This document shows, piece after piece, positions 35,936 to 44,519 of a stretch of DNA of 64,000 nt. The stretch comes from Nocardia ignorata NBRC 108230 (GTDB lineage Bacteria > Actinomycetota > Actinomycetes > Mycobacteriales > Mycobacteriaceae): contig NZ_BDBI01000009.1 of NCBI RefSeq assembly GCF_001612905.1, positions 186,001 to 250,000 of the forward strand, given 5' to 3'. The notes under the pieces are model-generated. The model was given only the letters and a program-made list of their open reading frames with translations, was not told the DNA's origin and made no database searches. Positions within the stretch are counted from its first letter, which is position 1. Each line of letters opens with the position of its first letter. The position numbers and the translations under genes are program-made.

Positions 35936-36544
35936 GTGACTGTCCTCGACGCGGTGGCCGCGTCCGCGCCGGGCAACCAGGAAGTGATGATTGCTTGCGC
36001 CGAGGTCGTGGTCAACAGCTGTCTCAGGGTGCCGCCCGATCCGGTCGGTGTCATCGTATTCGCCCACGGAAGTGGCACGGACCGGCACAGCCCGCGCCAC
36101 CGCTACATGGGCGAGCTGCTGGCCAGGCATGGCTTTGCGAGCCTCACCGTCGATGTCCTCACCCCCGCCGAGGCGGGTAGGCCTGACAGCCTGTTCGATG
36201 TCGAACTGCTCGGCGATCGTCTCATCGAGGTGCGTGGCTGGTTGCACGCGGTGCCGGCGCTGCGTGAGTTGCCGACCGGGTTGCTGGGCACGGGCTCGGA
36301 TGCTCCTGCAGCATTGTGGGCCGCCGGCGAGCTCGGTGCGATGGTCGGCGCGGTGGTTGTGCGTGGTGCTCGGCCCGATCTGGCAGGCGCGCGGCTGACT
36401 CGGATTACCGCGCCCACGCTGTTTCTGGTCGGTGGCCTCGACCGGCGAGTACTTGCACACAACCAGTGCGCGGCCGAGTTGATGCGCAGTGAGCACCGCT
36501 TGACTCGCCTGATGTCACCGGGCCGGTCACCGCTGGATTCCTAG
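35936..36544 (+). CDS. Dienelactone hydrolase-like protein, truncated, altered active site
   Basis: About 202 aa from GTG 35936 (GGAG 6 nt upstream); ATG 35918 is another option. The fold is that of DLH-like hydrolases (GVIVFAHGSGTDRHSPRHRY; GFASLTVDVLTPAEAGRPDS; TLFLVGGLDRRVL). At the nucleophile elbow, where relatives have GASTGAAAAL, this protein reads GTGSDAPAAL, so the catalytic Ser is displaced. The frame ends at TAG 36542, but the same frame continues PTRRAAYLAAVWFTEQLL, which is the normal last helix. Either the gene is decaying or the TAG is an error. Confidence 0.65.
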   Translation: MTVLDAVAASAPGNQEVMIACAEVVVNSCLRVPPDPVGVIVFAHGSGTDRHSPRHRYMGELLARHGFASLTVDVLTPAEAGRPDSLFDVELLGDRLIEVRGWLHAVPALRELPTGLLGTGSDAPAALWAAGELGAMVGAVVVRGARPDLAGARLTRITAPTLFLVGGLDRRVLAHNQCAAELMRSEHRLTRLMSPGRSPLDS

Positions 36545-36723
36545 CCGACGCGCCGAGCCGCCTATCTCGCCGCGGTGTGGTTCACAGAACAGCTGCTCAC
36601 CGACGCGTCGCGACCGGACACGCGGCGGTGCAGAGGGACCGGCCCACGATGACGTCGCAACGCGCTCAATGCGTTCTGTCGGTGCGATTCAGCGCCGGGT
36701 CAGCTGGTCGGCATCGGTCCTCA

Positions 36724-38298
36724 TCACGACTGTCGGTTCTGGGCGGCGTCGATGAGCTGTCGAACTGGTGCGCTCGTGACCGACCAGACACCGAATCCGG
36801 TGTCTATCCTCGCGGCACGGACCGCGACCTCCCACAAAGCATCGCCCAAGGCGTCCTCGCTCACGTCGCCGAGCACGGTGGTCCGGAAGTCCCGGTCGGT
36901 CGCGAGTTTGGTCCACCATGGCTCGGACCGCCGTGAATAGTAGTTGGCGAACGAGGGGTAGTACTCGCTGCCGGCGCGCGGGGGCCGCGTGGTCCCGCGG
37001 CCGGGCCTGGTCGTGATGACCAGTGCCGCGATCGCGTCGAAACCGCAGAGCGCGTCGAGTATCGGATCCCGGTCGGGGATCGCGGTGCCGGGTTGCGGAT
37101 CGTAGGTACTGTCGTCGACCGCGTACGGGCGCAGCGCAGGCAGACGGTGAGTGATCCGGCGCGCTGGTGGGATCAATCCACCGCCTTCGTCTTGGCTGTT
37201 GATCTTCGGGAAATGGTTCTGGCGGCTGCCCATGACCAAGCCGTGCCCGAGCCAGATCGCCCAGTACTCATCGGGAGATGGCTGCAGCGCAAGCTTTCTG
37301 ACGATCTCCCACTTGCCCAATCGCACGGCGAGCCCGCCCAGTGCTTCGACGCGGAAGATGATCTCGAGCCACAGCAGCGCGAGCAGTTTCCCATCACCAG
37401 ACTGCGGTGCCGGCGGTGTCCGGTAGATCAGGGCGAGCTGATCGATGACCGACGCCGCGACATCGTCGTCGTCGACGGTGAGCGCGGTGCCGGCCAGGGA
37501 GATCAGCCGGTCCAGGATCGTTCGGTACTCCTCGAGGTCTCCGCCGTCGGCCGCGGCCAAGGCGTCACCGGCCGCGCGCAGCAGCAACAGCCGTACCGGC
37601 ACGAGGTCGCGTTCGCGCAGTAACTCGAGCACCGCATTGTCGAACGAGGCCTGATCCAGTTGCCACGTCAGCGCCTGCACCGGACCGCGGGCGATGGATT
37701 GGCCTCGGACGCCGGCCTCGATCGCGGCGACTGTTGCAGCGAACTCCTGGCGGTGCTGCTCGCGCAGGCGTTCGTCGCGTTCGGCGAACAGACTCAAGAC
37801 CTCCGATTGCTCCCACCGCGCACTCGAGGTGCCGCGCCGAAGGAAGACGTCGCCGGGCCGGAACACTGTCTGCTGCTTGTTGTTCGGCTTGGTGTACTCA
37901 CCGATCGCCTTCACGACGGTGAATCCGAGCGAATGACGCGGCACGAACACCAGCACGACGGGGTGTCCGGCTACCGTGTGCTGGGCGGGAATGACCTGGG
38001 TCGGGTGGAGGAATTTCTCGAGCTTTTGGCGCAGGTTCGCTTCGTCGAACTGCTGCGCCAGTTGTGTGGTCATTTCCCCGGTCAGCTTGCCGCAATCGTC
38101 AGCGCCGATGACGATGTAGCCGCCGCAAGCGCGCATGGCCGCAACGTCTTTCGTGAACTCCACCAGCGAGGGATGGTCGTTGAGATCGACCACGCGCTTG
38201 TAGTCCAGGTTCGTCAGCTCGGTCCCCACCCCGAGCAGCTCTATTACCTTCTCCTCCGAAACCACCGGCTCGACGACGATGGCGTTGGGCTCGCTCAT
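36724..38298 (-). CDS. AlbA_2 (Schlafen AlbA-like) domain protein
   Basis: A 524-aa protein; I start it at ATG 38298 (MSEPNAIVV). The N-terminal AlbA_2 domain covers residues 15-150 (ELTNLDYKRVVDLNDHPSLV; VAAMRACGGYIVIGADDCGK; RPGDVFLRRGTSSARW at its end). A long helical region follows (residues 190-340) with no known fold, and the C-terminal part is unrecognised. AlbA_2 proteins include transcription regulators, helicases and phage-defence proteins. It faces the XRE-ImmA module across a 438-nt divergent gap, so the three genes may form one conflict-type locus; that is inference. Confidence 0.75.
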   Translation of the reverse strand: MSEPNAIVVEPVVSEEKVIELLGVGTELTNLDYKRVVDLNDHPSLVEFTKDVAAMRACGGYIVIGADDCGKLTGEMTTQLAQQFDEANLRQKLEKFLHPTQVIPAQHTVAGHPVVLVFVPRHSLGFTVVKAIGEYTKPNNKQQTVFRPGDVFLRRGTSSARWEQSEVLSLFAERDERLREQHRQEFAATVAAIEAGVRGQSIARGPVQALTWQLDQASFDNAVLELLRERDLVPVRLLLLRAAGDALAAADGGDLEEYRTILDRLISLAGTALTVDDDDVAASVIDQLALIYRTPPAPQSGDGKLLALLWLEIIFRVEALGGLAVRLGKWEIVRKLALQPSPDEYWAIWLGHGLVMGSRQNHFPKINSQDEGGGLIPPARRITHRLPALRPYAVDDSTYDPQPGTAIPDRDPILDALCGFDAIAALVITTRPGRGTTRPPRAGSEYYPSFANYYSRRSEPWWTKLATDRDFRTTVLGDVSEDALGDALWEVAVRAARIDTGFGVWSVTSAPVRQLIDAAQNRQS

Positions 38299-38736
38299 GT
38301 GTGGCAACGTACTACGCGCTGCCCACGCACTACGGCGTCCGAGCAATACCAAGGCGCCGATGCACCCTCGTCGACGACGCGTCAGAGGGTCGTGGATAGA
38401 TCATGGCATCTGGGTTGACGGATTTCGGTCGCCCGGCGCGGATCACGGATCGGGTCAGGTGTTCGTGCAGGGTCATCGCTTCCGGTCGGCACGGAGAGGT
38501 CACCGGCAAGGTCGGCGCACGAGGCGTGGTCGGCGACGCCGCGGACGGCTCGGTGATCGACCCAGTGGCATCCGGCTCGCCCATCGCAGCGCCTCGGCGG
38601 TTTTGCTCCGGCGCCACGGCGGGACCGCGTCGGCCGCGCCACTGCTTGACGCGTCATCGAGATGGTTCCTGGTCGGCCGAAGGTTCCCCGGCGTGGGCGA
38701 AGGCCCCCGGTTGACAATGCCGGTATATTTTCCGGT
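38299..38736. other. Divergent gap between AlbA_2 and the XRE-ImmA module
   Basis: About 440 bases with no supported gene; composition is high-GC and contains only shadow frames. The promoter side next to 38737 holds the operator described separately. Confidence 0.35.
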
Positions 38737-38752
38737 ATGAATTCATACCCGG
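38718..38752 (+). promoter_or_regulatory. Leaderless promoter with palindromic operator
   Basis: TATATT at 38724-38729 fits a -10 box placed 7 nt before the ATG at 38737, so the transcript would start at the start codon. CCGGTAT occurs twice, at 38720 and 38732, and GGTATGAATTCATACC (38734-38749) is a perfect 16-bp palindrome over the start codon. The XRE protein encoded in the operon is the obvious candidate to bind it. Confidence 0.6.
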
Positions 38753-39348
38753 AACCTCAGGATGTGCGTGAAGACCTCGGCGACAAGACGCTGCACGCAA
38801 TCGTCACCGCCGTCGACGGTGCCCGAGAAGACCTCCGGGAGTTCCGCGAGATCAAGCCGGGCTGGTTCGTCGACTTCTCTCAACGACTGGTCGCGAACTT
38901 CATCCATGACCGGATCTGGGCGCACATGAAGTTCGCTACGCTCGACAACCCGGATGTGACGATGATCGACGCCGAGCCTGTGCGCGAGGTCCGCCATGGC
39001 AGCAAGTACCGACTCCGGATCAAGCGCCACAGCCACGCCGCGGCGATCGAGACCTTCCCGACCAAGGCTGCTCTGAACTTCTGGTGCGCCACACCCGCAC
39101 TTCCCGGGCTCGAACAGTGGAGCCTGGCGATCGGCTACATCTGGGATGGAGAGCTCGGCGAGATCAAGCAGCCGGTGATCTCGTTCCGTGACAGCAAGAA
39201 CAAGCCGCGGTGGATGGTCGAGCTCGACACCGGACATGCCGCGGCAGGCGGTGAGTTGGTGTTCACGCCCATCGACCCTGTCATGCCCGCGATCGATTTC
39301 GACCTGTTCGACGGGATGTCCGGGCAGGCTGAACCCGATGCCCTGTGA
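38737..39348 (+). CDS. Orphan protein paired with an XRE-ImmA regulator
   Basis: A 203-aa cytoplasmic protein with no known domain that I can name. Features include an N-terminal charged region (VREDLGDKTLHAIVTAVDGA), a central RIKRHSHAAAIETFPTKAAL and aromatic-rich LNFWCATPALPGLEQW, and an acidic C-terminus (PVMPAIDFDLFDGMSG). Its TGA overlaps the GTG of the next gene (GTGA), so the two proteins are made together. ImmA/IrrE (COG2856) proteins are often the partner in toxin-antitoxin pairs, usually with PIN or RES-like toxins; this partner shows neither pattern. It could be a new toxin or effector. Confidence 0.75.
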   Translation: MNSYPEPQDVREDLGDKTLHAIVTAVDGAREDLREFREIKPGWFVDFSQRLVANFIHDRIWAHMKFATLDNPDVTMIDAEPVREVRHGSKYRLRIKRHSHAAAIETFPTKAALNFWCATPALPGLEQWSLAIGYIWDGELGEIKQPVISFRDSKNKPRWMVELDTGHAAAGGELVFTPIDPVMPAIDFDLFDGMSGQAEPDAL

Positions 39349-40412
39349 ACAGCATGGGCGATGTCATCCTGACGGCGCGGCGGGCGGCGGGGATGACTCA
39401 AGAAGAACTCGCCGAACAACTCGGCATCCAGCAAGCCACGCTGTCGCGGTATGAGAACAACACTCGTACACCCGAGCCGGACATGGTCGCCAGGCTCGCT
39501 GCGGCGTTGTCGCTGACGCCGGAGTTTCTGTCGAGTTCGTTCAGCCGGATGCAAGGTGCCCTCGCAGGCGATGTCCACATGCGTCGTCAACGCACGGCGA
39601 AGGTCTCGCATTGGAAGAGCGGGGAGGCGCGGCTGAACATGTATCGCATGCGTAGCGCGTTCCTGCTGGATCGGATCGGCATGCGACCGCAGAACCAGGT
39701 GCCGACGTTCGAACTCGATACCGCCGCGACAGCGACCCCCGCCGATGCGGCCCGGTTGACTCGGTCGCAGTGGCGGATGCCGATCGGTCCCGTGCGGAAC
39801 CTGACTCGATGGCTGGAATCGGCAGGTGTGCTGATCTTCGAGGAGGATTTCGATACCCACCGAATCGACGGCATGTCCCAGTGGGCCAGTGACTATCCGG
39901 TGATCATCGTCAACGCTGCGCAAACGACGGACCGCCGCCGGTGGACATTGGCTCACGAGCTGGGGCACCTGGTCCTGCACAGTGTGTTCGTCGTCGATGA
40001 TCGAGAGATGGAGCGCCAAGCCGACGAGTTCGCCGCCGAGTTCCTGATGCCCAAGCATTTGATCGAGCCGGATTTGTCGGTGTTGAAGCCTGCGAGACTG
40101 ATCGACCTCAAAGCCACATGGGGTGTATCGATGCAGGCGATCTACGAGCGTGCCTATCAGTTCGGGCGGGTCACGGGCGAGGAACGCACCCGGTTCTATC
40201 GATCACTCAATGCTCGTGGGTGGAAAGCCAACGAACCAGGCGCCGACCGCATCCCACCCGAGCATCCGGCGTTGGCGGCCACCATCGGCGAGGCGCTGCT
40301 CGACAAAGGTCTCGACAGGCAAGAAGTCCTCGCGATGACCGGAAGCTCCGGGGACGCCGACCACGATCAGTTCATTCCGGCGCGAGTGGGCGGCCTGAAA
40401 CTGATTCGCTGA
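39345..40412 (+). CDS. XRE HTH regulator fused to ImmA/IrrE metalloprotease
   Basis: A 355-aa protein (GTG 39345; ATG 39354 is also possible). The XRE-type HTH covers residues 8-62 (GMTQEELAEQLGIQQATLSR). The ImmA/IrrE (DUF955) domain has the zinc motif HELGH at residues 204-208 and a glutamate-rich helix (REMERQADEFAAEFLMP) that supplies the third ligand. Relatives cleave phage or element repressors (ImmA) or act as antitoxins that read protein damage. The C-terminal 80 residues are extra and unknown. It probably binds the palindrome at 38734 and controls both genes. Confidence 0.88.
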   Translation: MNSMGDVILTARRAAGMTQEELAEQLGIQQATLSRYENNTRTPEPDMVARLAAALSLTPEFLSSSFSRMQGALAGDVHMRRQRTAKVSHWKSGEARLNMYRMRSAFLLDRIGMRPQNQVPTFELDTAATATPADAARLTRSQWRMPIGPVRNLTRWLESAGVLIFEEDFDTHRIDGMSQWASDYPVIIVNAAQTTDRRRWTLAHELGHLVLHSVFVVDDREMERQADEFAAEFLMPKHLIEPDLSVLKPARLIDLKATWGVSMQAIYERAYQFGRVTGEERTRFYRSLNARGWKANEPGADRIPPEHPALAATIGEALLDKGLDRQEVLAMTGSSGDADHDQFIPARVGGLKLIR

Positions 40413-40726
40413 CGCCACCGAGACCCGTTCGCCCGCGCCGGAGACGATCTCGGACAACACGTACGCCCGCGACATGCAGTTTTCGTTTGCTCGAGGATCC
40501 GTCGACGAAAACGGCGTACTTCGATTCGGGAGCTGGGCCGGCTCGGCGGCGGCATGATTGTGTCGACCGCGAATGGCGGTCCGCGCTGACCTTATCGCGA
40601 GGCAACGCGGGCCGCCCTCGGTTACAGCCACCCGGGCGCCCAGATGGCGCCGGGGGAATCAGTTTTCGTCGAGCAGCTCGCGCATCGGACCAACTAAGGT
40701 GGTCGCGGTGTGCGATACCGGCGCGG
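40413..40726. other. Convergent gap
   Basis: About 310 bases between two convergent genes with only shadow frames; no clear hairpin found. Confidence 0.3.
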
Positions 40727-41682
40727 TCACCGCGTCGCAGCGTCTTGCTCGAGCGCGGTTCGATGCCGGTGGTCAGGTCGGGCGAACACCCGATCGGCCT
40801 CGATTCGGGCGTAGGCGAGGAATCGATCGATGCCGGTCGGTGCCGCAGTCGGTTCGGGAACGATCGACACCGCGCAGCGGGTGTGGCCCAGCGCGGTACG
40901 CCCCATACCCTGCTGGGGTGGCCACAACGTGCGGTGATCGCGCGCTACGACAACCAATTGGGCGGTGCTGCTGAACCTTTCGAGCGCGGTCCGTGGGTGA
41001 CCGAAGTAGGTGATCATGCTGGTCCGCACCGACGGAAACCGGACACCCAACTCGGCCACCAACGCCTCGACGTCCCCGCCGACTGCAGACGACGGAGCAC
41101 CGGACCGGGTGAGCTCGACGACCACCATGTTGGTGGCTCGCTCCTGCGCGGCGCGCAACCCCACTGCCAGGGTGTCGGCGGCGCCAGGGTTCACCGGGTC
41201 GATCACGACCAGGATCGGGCCAACAGCTGATGCCACGTACCGCAGGGGCCGAACGACGGTGACGGGGCTGTGCGCCGCCGCAGAAACCGACGACGCGACC
41301 GAGCCGAGCATCGTCTGCACCGTGCGACTGTGGCCGAGGCTGCCGACCACGACCTCGGACGCGGTCGCCGAGAGGTCGATCAGTGCGGTCGCCAGATCTC
41401 CATGCAGGGTCAACTCGGCGATTTCCGTGCCGGGGTGTGCGTGGTTTGCCTCCACCGACCGATGACCGCCTGCCGCGCTTCGGCGAGGATTCCGCAGCCG
41501 CGCGGCCCGAGTGCCGGTCGTCGTGCGACATGCACCAACTGCAATGGCGTGTGCCGGGCAGCGGCGGCGACCGCGGCCCATTGAGCAGCGCGGATCGCTG
41601 TCGGTGGTGATCCGTCGACACCCGCGACGACAGCGGCAGTGTCGATGCCCGAGCGCGCGTCGGCGGCGGGCGGTGTGTTCAT
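40727..41682 (-). pseudogene. Universal stress protein, tandem type, one frameshift
   Basis: ATG 41682 opens MNTPPAADARSGIDTAAVVA and continues GVDGSPPTAIRAAQWAAV with the UspA start. Near 41455 one G is missing; the next frame then reads SVEANHAHPGTEIAELTLHG, VVVGSLGHSRTVQTMLGSVA and a second, shorter domain to 40727. Restoring the G gives AVIGSVEANHAH, so a single indel explains the split. The ATG overlaps the flavodoxin stop (ATGA), placing it third in an operon. Confidence 0.75.
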
Positions 41683-42206
41683 GGCCGCTCTGCCGAAGTG
41701 GCGGTTTCGGTCGCGCCCAGTTGTGCTGCCCACGCGGTCGCGCGCTGGATTTCGCCGCTGCACAATGGTCCGGTCATGTCTTCGACCAGGAAGTCCGCTG
41801 GTGGGGCCGCGAGGTGATAGCCGAGGTGGCGCAGACGCTTGCCGATACCCTTGGCCGCTGAACCGGGCAGCCAGGGTGGGTGGGCGATCTTGGTCCCGAA
41901 GGCGGCCGCCGCCCGCAAGGATGCCACGGGCAGTGCCGCGTCGAGCCATTCGCGGATCCCGATCTCTATCTCGACCGGGGCGTCGGTCTGCCCGGCGGCG
42001 TCTTCGCGGGTCGCGGCGCGGCTGAGACCGAACGCGTGGGTCGGGGCGCCGACCACGAGCAGGTCGACATCGGGTGCCGGGCGGTTCACGGCCTCGGCGA
42101 CCGGGCACATCGTCACCTCGAACCGTGGCCGCAGACCGACCGCGATCGCTTCGGCGATCTCGGCGGTGTTGCCGAACATCGATTCGTAGACGATCTGTGC
42201 GTGCAT
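41679..42206 (-). CDS. Flavodoxin-domain protein
   Basis: A 175-aa protein. The FMN phosphate loop is MHAQIVYESMFGNTAEIAEA at the N-terminus, and LLVVGAPTHAFGLSRAATRE covers the second FMN-contact region. Proteins of this type occur in mycobacterial dormancy loci; the redox partner is not known. The start ATG 42206 overlaps the stop of the membrane protein gene, and its own stop overlaps the next ATG, so three genes are coupled. It differs from the flavodoxin at 53665-54225. Confidence 0.88.
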   Translation of the reverse strand: MHAQIVYESMFGNTAEIAEAIAVGLRPRFEVTMCPVAEAVNRPAPDVDLLVVGAPTHAFGLSRAATREDAAGQTDAPVEIEIGIREWLDAALPVASLRAAAAFGTKIAHPPWLPGSAAKGIGKRLRHLGYHLAAPPADFLVEDMTGPLCSGEIQRATAWAAQLGATETATSAERP

Positions 42207-42634
42207 CAGTTCCACTCCTTCGGGCGCCGCGAAGCGCTGCGGGCCGGCTGCGGCGCGACGCCGAGCGCGGCGATGACAACCGCCAGCATCACACACACTG
42301 GTTGCAGCCAGCTCAGTTCGCGTAAGACCAACAGCTGCAATAGGATCCAGCCGATCAGTGCACAGGCCGCGACCATGGTTGTGTGCTTGGTGCGCGGGCC
42401 GTCCTGGGCTGTGAGGGTGACGACGGTCAGAGGCAGCCCGACCATCACCGCCAGTGCGACACCGGCCAGAATCGGGCTCTGCCACGGCAGCCGGGTCTCG
42501 GTCGCCGGGCTCAGTGCCAGTGCGCCGGTGATCAGACCGAGTGCGCCGGCGAAGGCCCACGTCGCCAGCAGCCCGGCGATCACGCACAGTACGGCTCGGC
42601 GAGGGTCGAGCCGGCGCAGGTAGGTCGAGATCAT
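42206..42634 (-). CDS. Integral membrane protein, four helices
   Basis: A 142-aa protein with helices at AVLCVIAGLLATWAFAGALG, SPILAGVALAVMVGLPLTVV, TTMVAACALIGWILLQLLVL and QPVCVMLAVVIAALGVAPQP. No family is recognised. It is the first gene of a three-gene minus-strand operon (membrane protein, flavodoxin, Usp) and its promoter region contains two DosR-like boxes shared with the divergent SulP gene. Confidence 0.75.
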   Translation of the reverse strand: MISTYLRRLDPRRAVLCVIAGLLATWAFAGALGLITGALALSPATETRLPWQSPILAGVALAVMVGLPLTVVTLTAQDGPRTKHTTMVAACALIGWILLQLLVLRELSWLQPVCVMLAVVIAALGVAPQPARSASRRPKEWN

Positions 42635-42670
42635 GGTCCCAGCGTGGCGGGTCAGCCCTGTTCGAGGTCA

Positions 42671-42706
42671 GGGGCGAAGGTCCCCGGTGCTGAGGACCAC
42701 TGTCCT
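42671..42706. promoter_or_regulatory. Two candidate DosR-type boxes in a divergent promoter
   Basis: GGGGCGAAGGTCCC (42671-42684) has one mismatch to GGGAC-N4-GNCCC, and AGGACCACTGTCCT (42693-42706) is a symmetric palindrome with both outer bases changed. They are 8 nt apart, placed between the divergent membrane/flavodoxin/Usp operon (start 42634) and SulP (start 42762). Paired boxes are typical of strongly DosR-induced promoters. Confidence 0.6.
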
Positions 42707-42761
42707 GATCCGGTGACGTTCGGCCGTCCCGTAGGCCGGTGCGAGCCTCGACACTGGAACG

Positions 42762-44467
42762 ATGTTGATGCGTGCATTGCCGGGCCTGGCGCAATTCCGG
42801 GGCTATCGGCGAGCATGGCTGCGCCCGGACGTGGCGGCTGGTGTCACCGTGGCGGCGTATCTGATTCCCCAGGTCATGGCTTACGCCACCGTGGCCGGGC
42901 TGTCGCCGGTGGTGGGTTTGTGGGCGGCGATCACCCCGTTGGCGGTGTACGCGGTGCTGGGGACCTCGCGTCAGCTCTCGGTCGGTCCGGAGTCGACGAC
43001 CGCGCTGTTGACCGCGGTGGCGTTGGGGCCCTGGCCGCCGGTGACCCGCATCGCTACGGCGCGCTCGCGGCGTTGCTGGCCCTGCTGGTCGGGATGCTGT
43101 GCCTGGTGGGTGCGTTGATGCGGTCGGGGGTCCTGGCGGATCTGCTGTCGCATCCGGTGCTGGTCGGCTACCTGGCCGGGACCGCGGGGCTGATGATCGT
43201 CGGACAGCTGGGCCGGGTCACCGGTGTACCGGTCGAGGGCGATTCGGTTCTGGCACAGCTGGGTTCGCTGCTGGCCAACCTCGACCAATGGCATCCGGCC
43301 ACCGCGCTGCTGGCCGGATCGGTGCTGGCGGCGCTGCTGGGTATGGCCAAGTGGGCGCCGCGTGCGCCGGGGCCACTGATCGTGGTCCTGGCAGCCACAG
43401 CCCTGGTCGCGGCGTTGTCGCTGCAACGGTTCGGCATCACGGTGGTGGGCAGTGTGCCCGCCGGTCTGCCGATGCCCGGCCTGCCCGCGGTCACCTTCGG
43501 CGATGCCGCGTCGCTGCTGTTGCCCGCGGTCGGTATCGCGGTGGTCGGCTTCTCCGACAACGCGTTGACCGGTCGGGCGTTCGCCGCGCGCCACGGTGAG
43601 CATGTGCGGTCCAATGCCGAGCTGGCAGCGCTGGGCGCGACGAACCTGGCCACCGGCTTCACCCATGGATTCCCGGTGAGCTGCAGCGGCAGCCGCACCA
43701 CGATCGCGGATCTGCTGGGCGCCCGCACGCAGCTCTACGCGCTGATCACGCTGGCCGCAGTGCTGATCGTGCTCGACGGCGCCAATGATGTGCTGGCGGG
43801 GTTCCCGACCGCGGCCCTGGGGGCGCTCGTGGTCTACGCAGCGCTACGGCTGATCGACGTGGCGGAGTTCACGCGGCTGGCACGGTTTCGGCGCAGCGAA
43901 CTGCTGCTGGCGCTGGGCACGGTGGTGGCCGTTGTGGTGCTCGGTGTCCTCTACGGGATTCTGGTCGCGATCGCGCTGTCGGTGTCGGATCTGCTGCGCC
44001 GCATCGCCCACGCCCACGACGCGGTACTCGGATTCGTTCCCGACCTGCCGGGCATGCACGACGTGGACGACTATCCGGCCGCCGAACCGGTGCCGGGGCT
44101 GGTGATCTACCGCTACGACGCGCCGTTGTGCTTTGCCAATGCCGAGGACTTCCGTAAACGAGCGCTGGCGGCGGTGGACTGGTCGCAGAAACGAAGTGCT
44201 GAACCGGTTCGCTGGTTCGTGCTCAGCGCCGAGGCCAATGTGGAGGTCGACCTGACCGCCCTGGACGCAGTCGAGCAGGTGCGCGCCGAACTGGTCGCGC
44301 GGGGCGTTGTGTTCGCGATGGCGCGGGTCAAACAGGATCTGCGCGATGACCTGGATGCGTGTGGGCTGAGCGGGCGCATCGGCGCCGAGTGGTTGTTTCC
44401 CACCCTGGCGACCGCGGTCGCGGCGTTTCACGCCGACACGGCCCGCGGTCGCCCGCCCCAGCCGTGA
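42762..44467 (+). pseudogene. SulP-family anion transporter with STAS domain, one frameshift
   Basis: The N-terminal frame (from ATG 42762) reads RPDVAAGVTVAAYLIPQVMA, YATVAGLSPVVGLWAA, then VGPESTTALLTAVALG, the SulP signature. At the G run near 43025 one G is missing; the next frame continues LAAGDPHRYGALAALLALLV and stays open to the end with about ten helices (GFSDNALTGRAFAARHGEHV; LGALVVYAALRLIDVAEFTR). A C-terminal STAS domain is visible (PGLVIYRYDAPLCFANAEDF). Adding the G restores one protein of about 568 aa. Related mycobacterial genes are DosR-regulated (Rv1739c type). Confidence 0.85.
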
Positions 44468-44501
44468 CCTTCGGCTGATCCGAAGGATCGACGGTCACGG
44501 C
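44461..44501. terminator. Bidirectional hairpin between convergent genes
   Basis: GCCGTGACC (44461-44469) pairs with GGTCACGGC (44493-44501), and CCTTCGG/CCGAAGG form an inner stem. It begins at the SulP stop and ends 19 nt before the end of the convergent Usp gene, so it can serve both. Confidence 0.65.
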
Positions 44502-44519
44502 GCGGGCCGTGCGGTCGGC

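Noticed and set aside
42383..42761. Upstream extension of the SulP frame
   Set aside because: It is antisense to the membrane protein gene; the true SulP N-terminus is in another frame from 42762.
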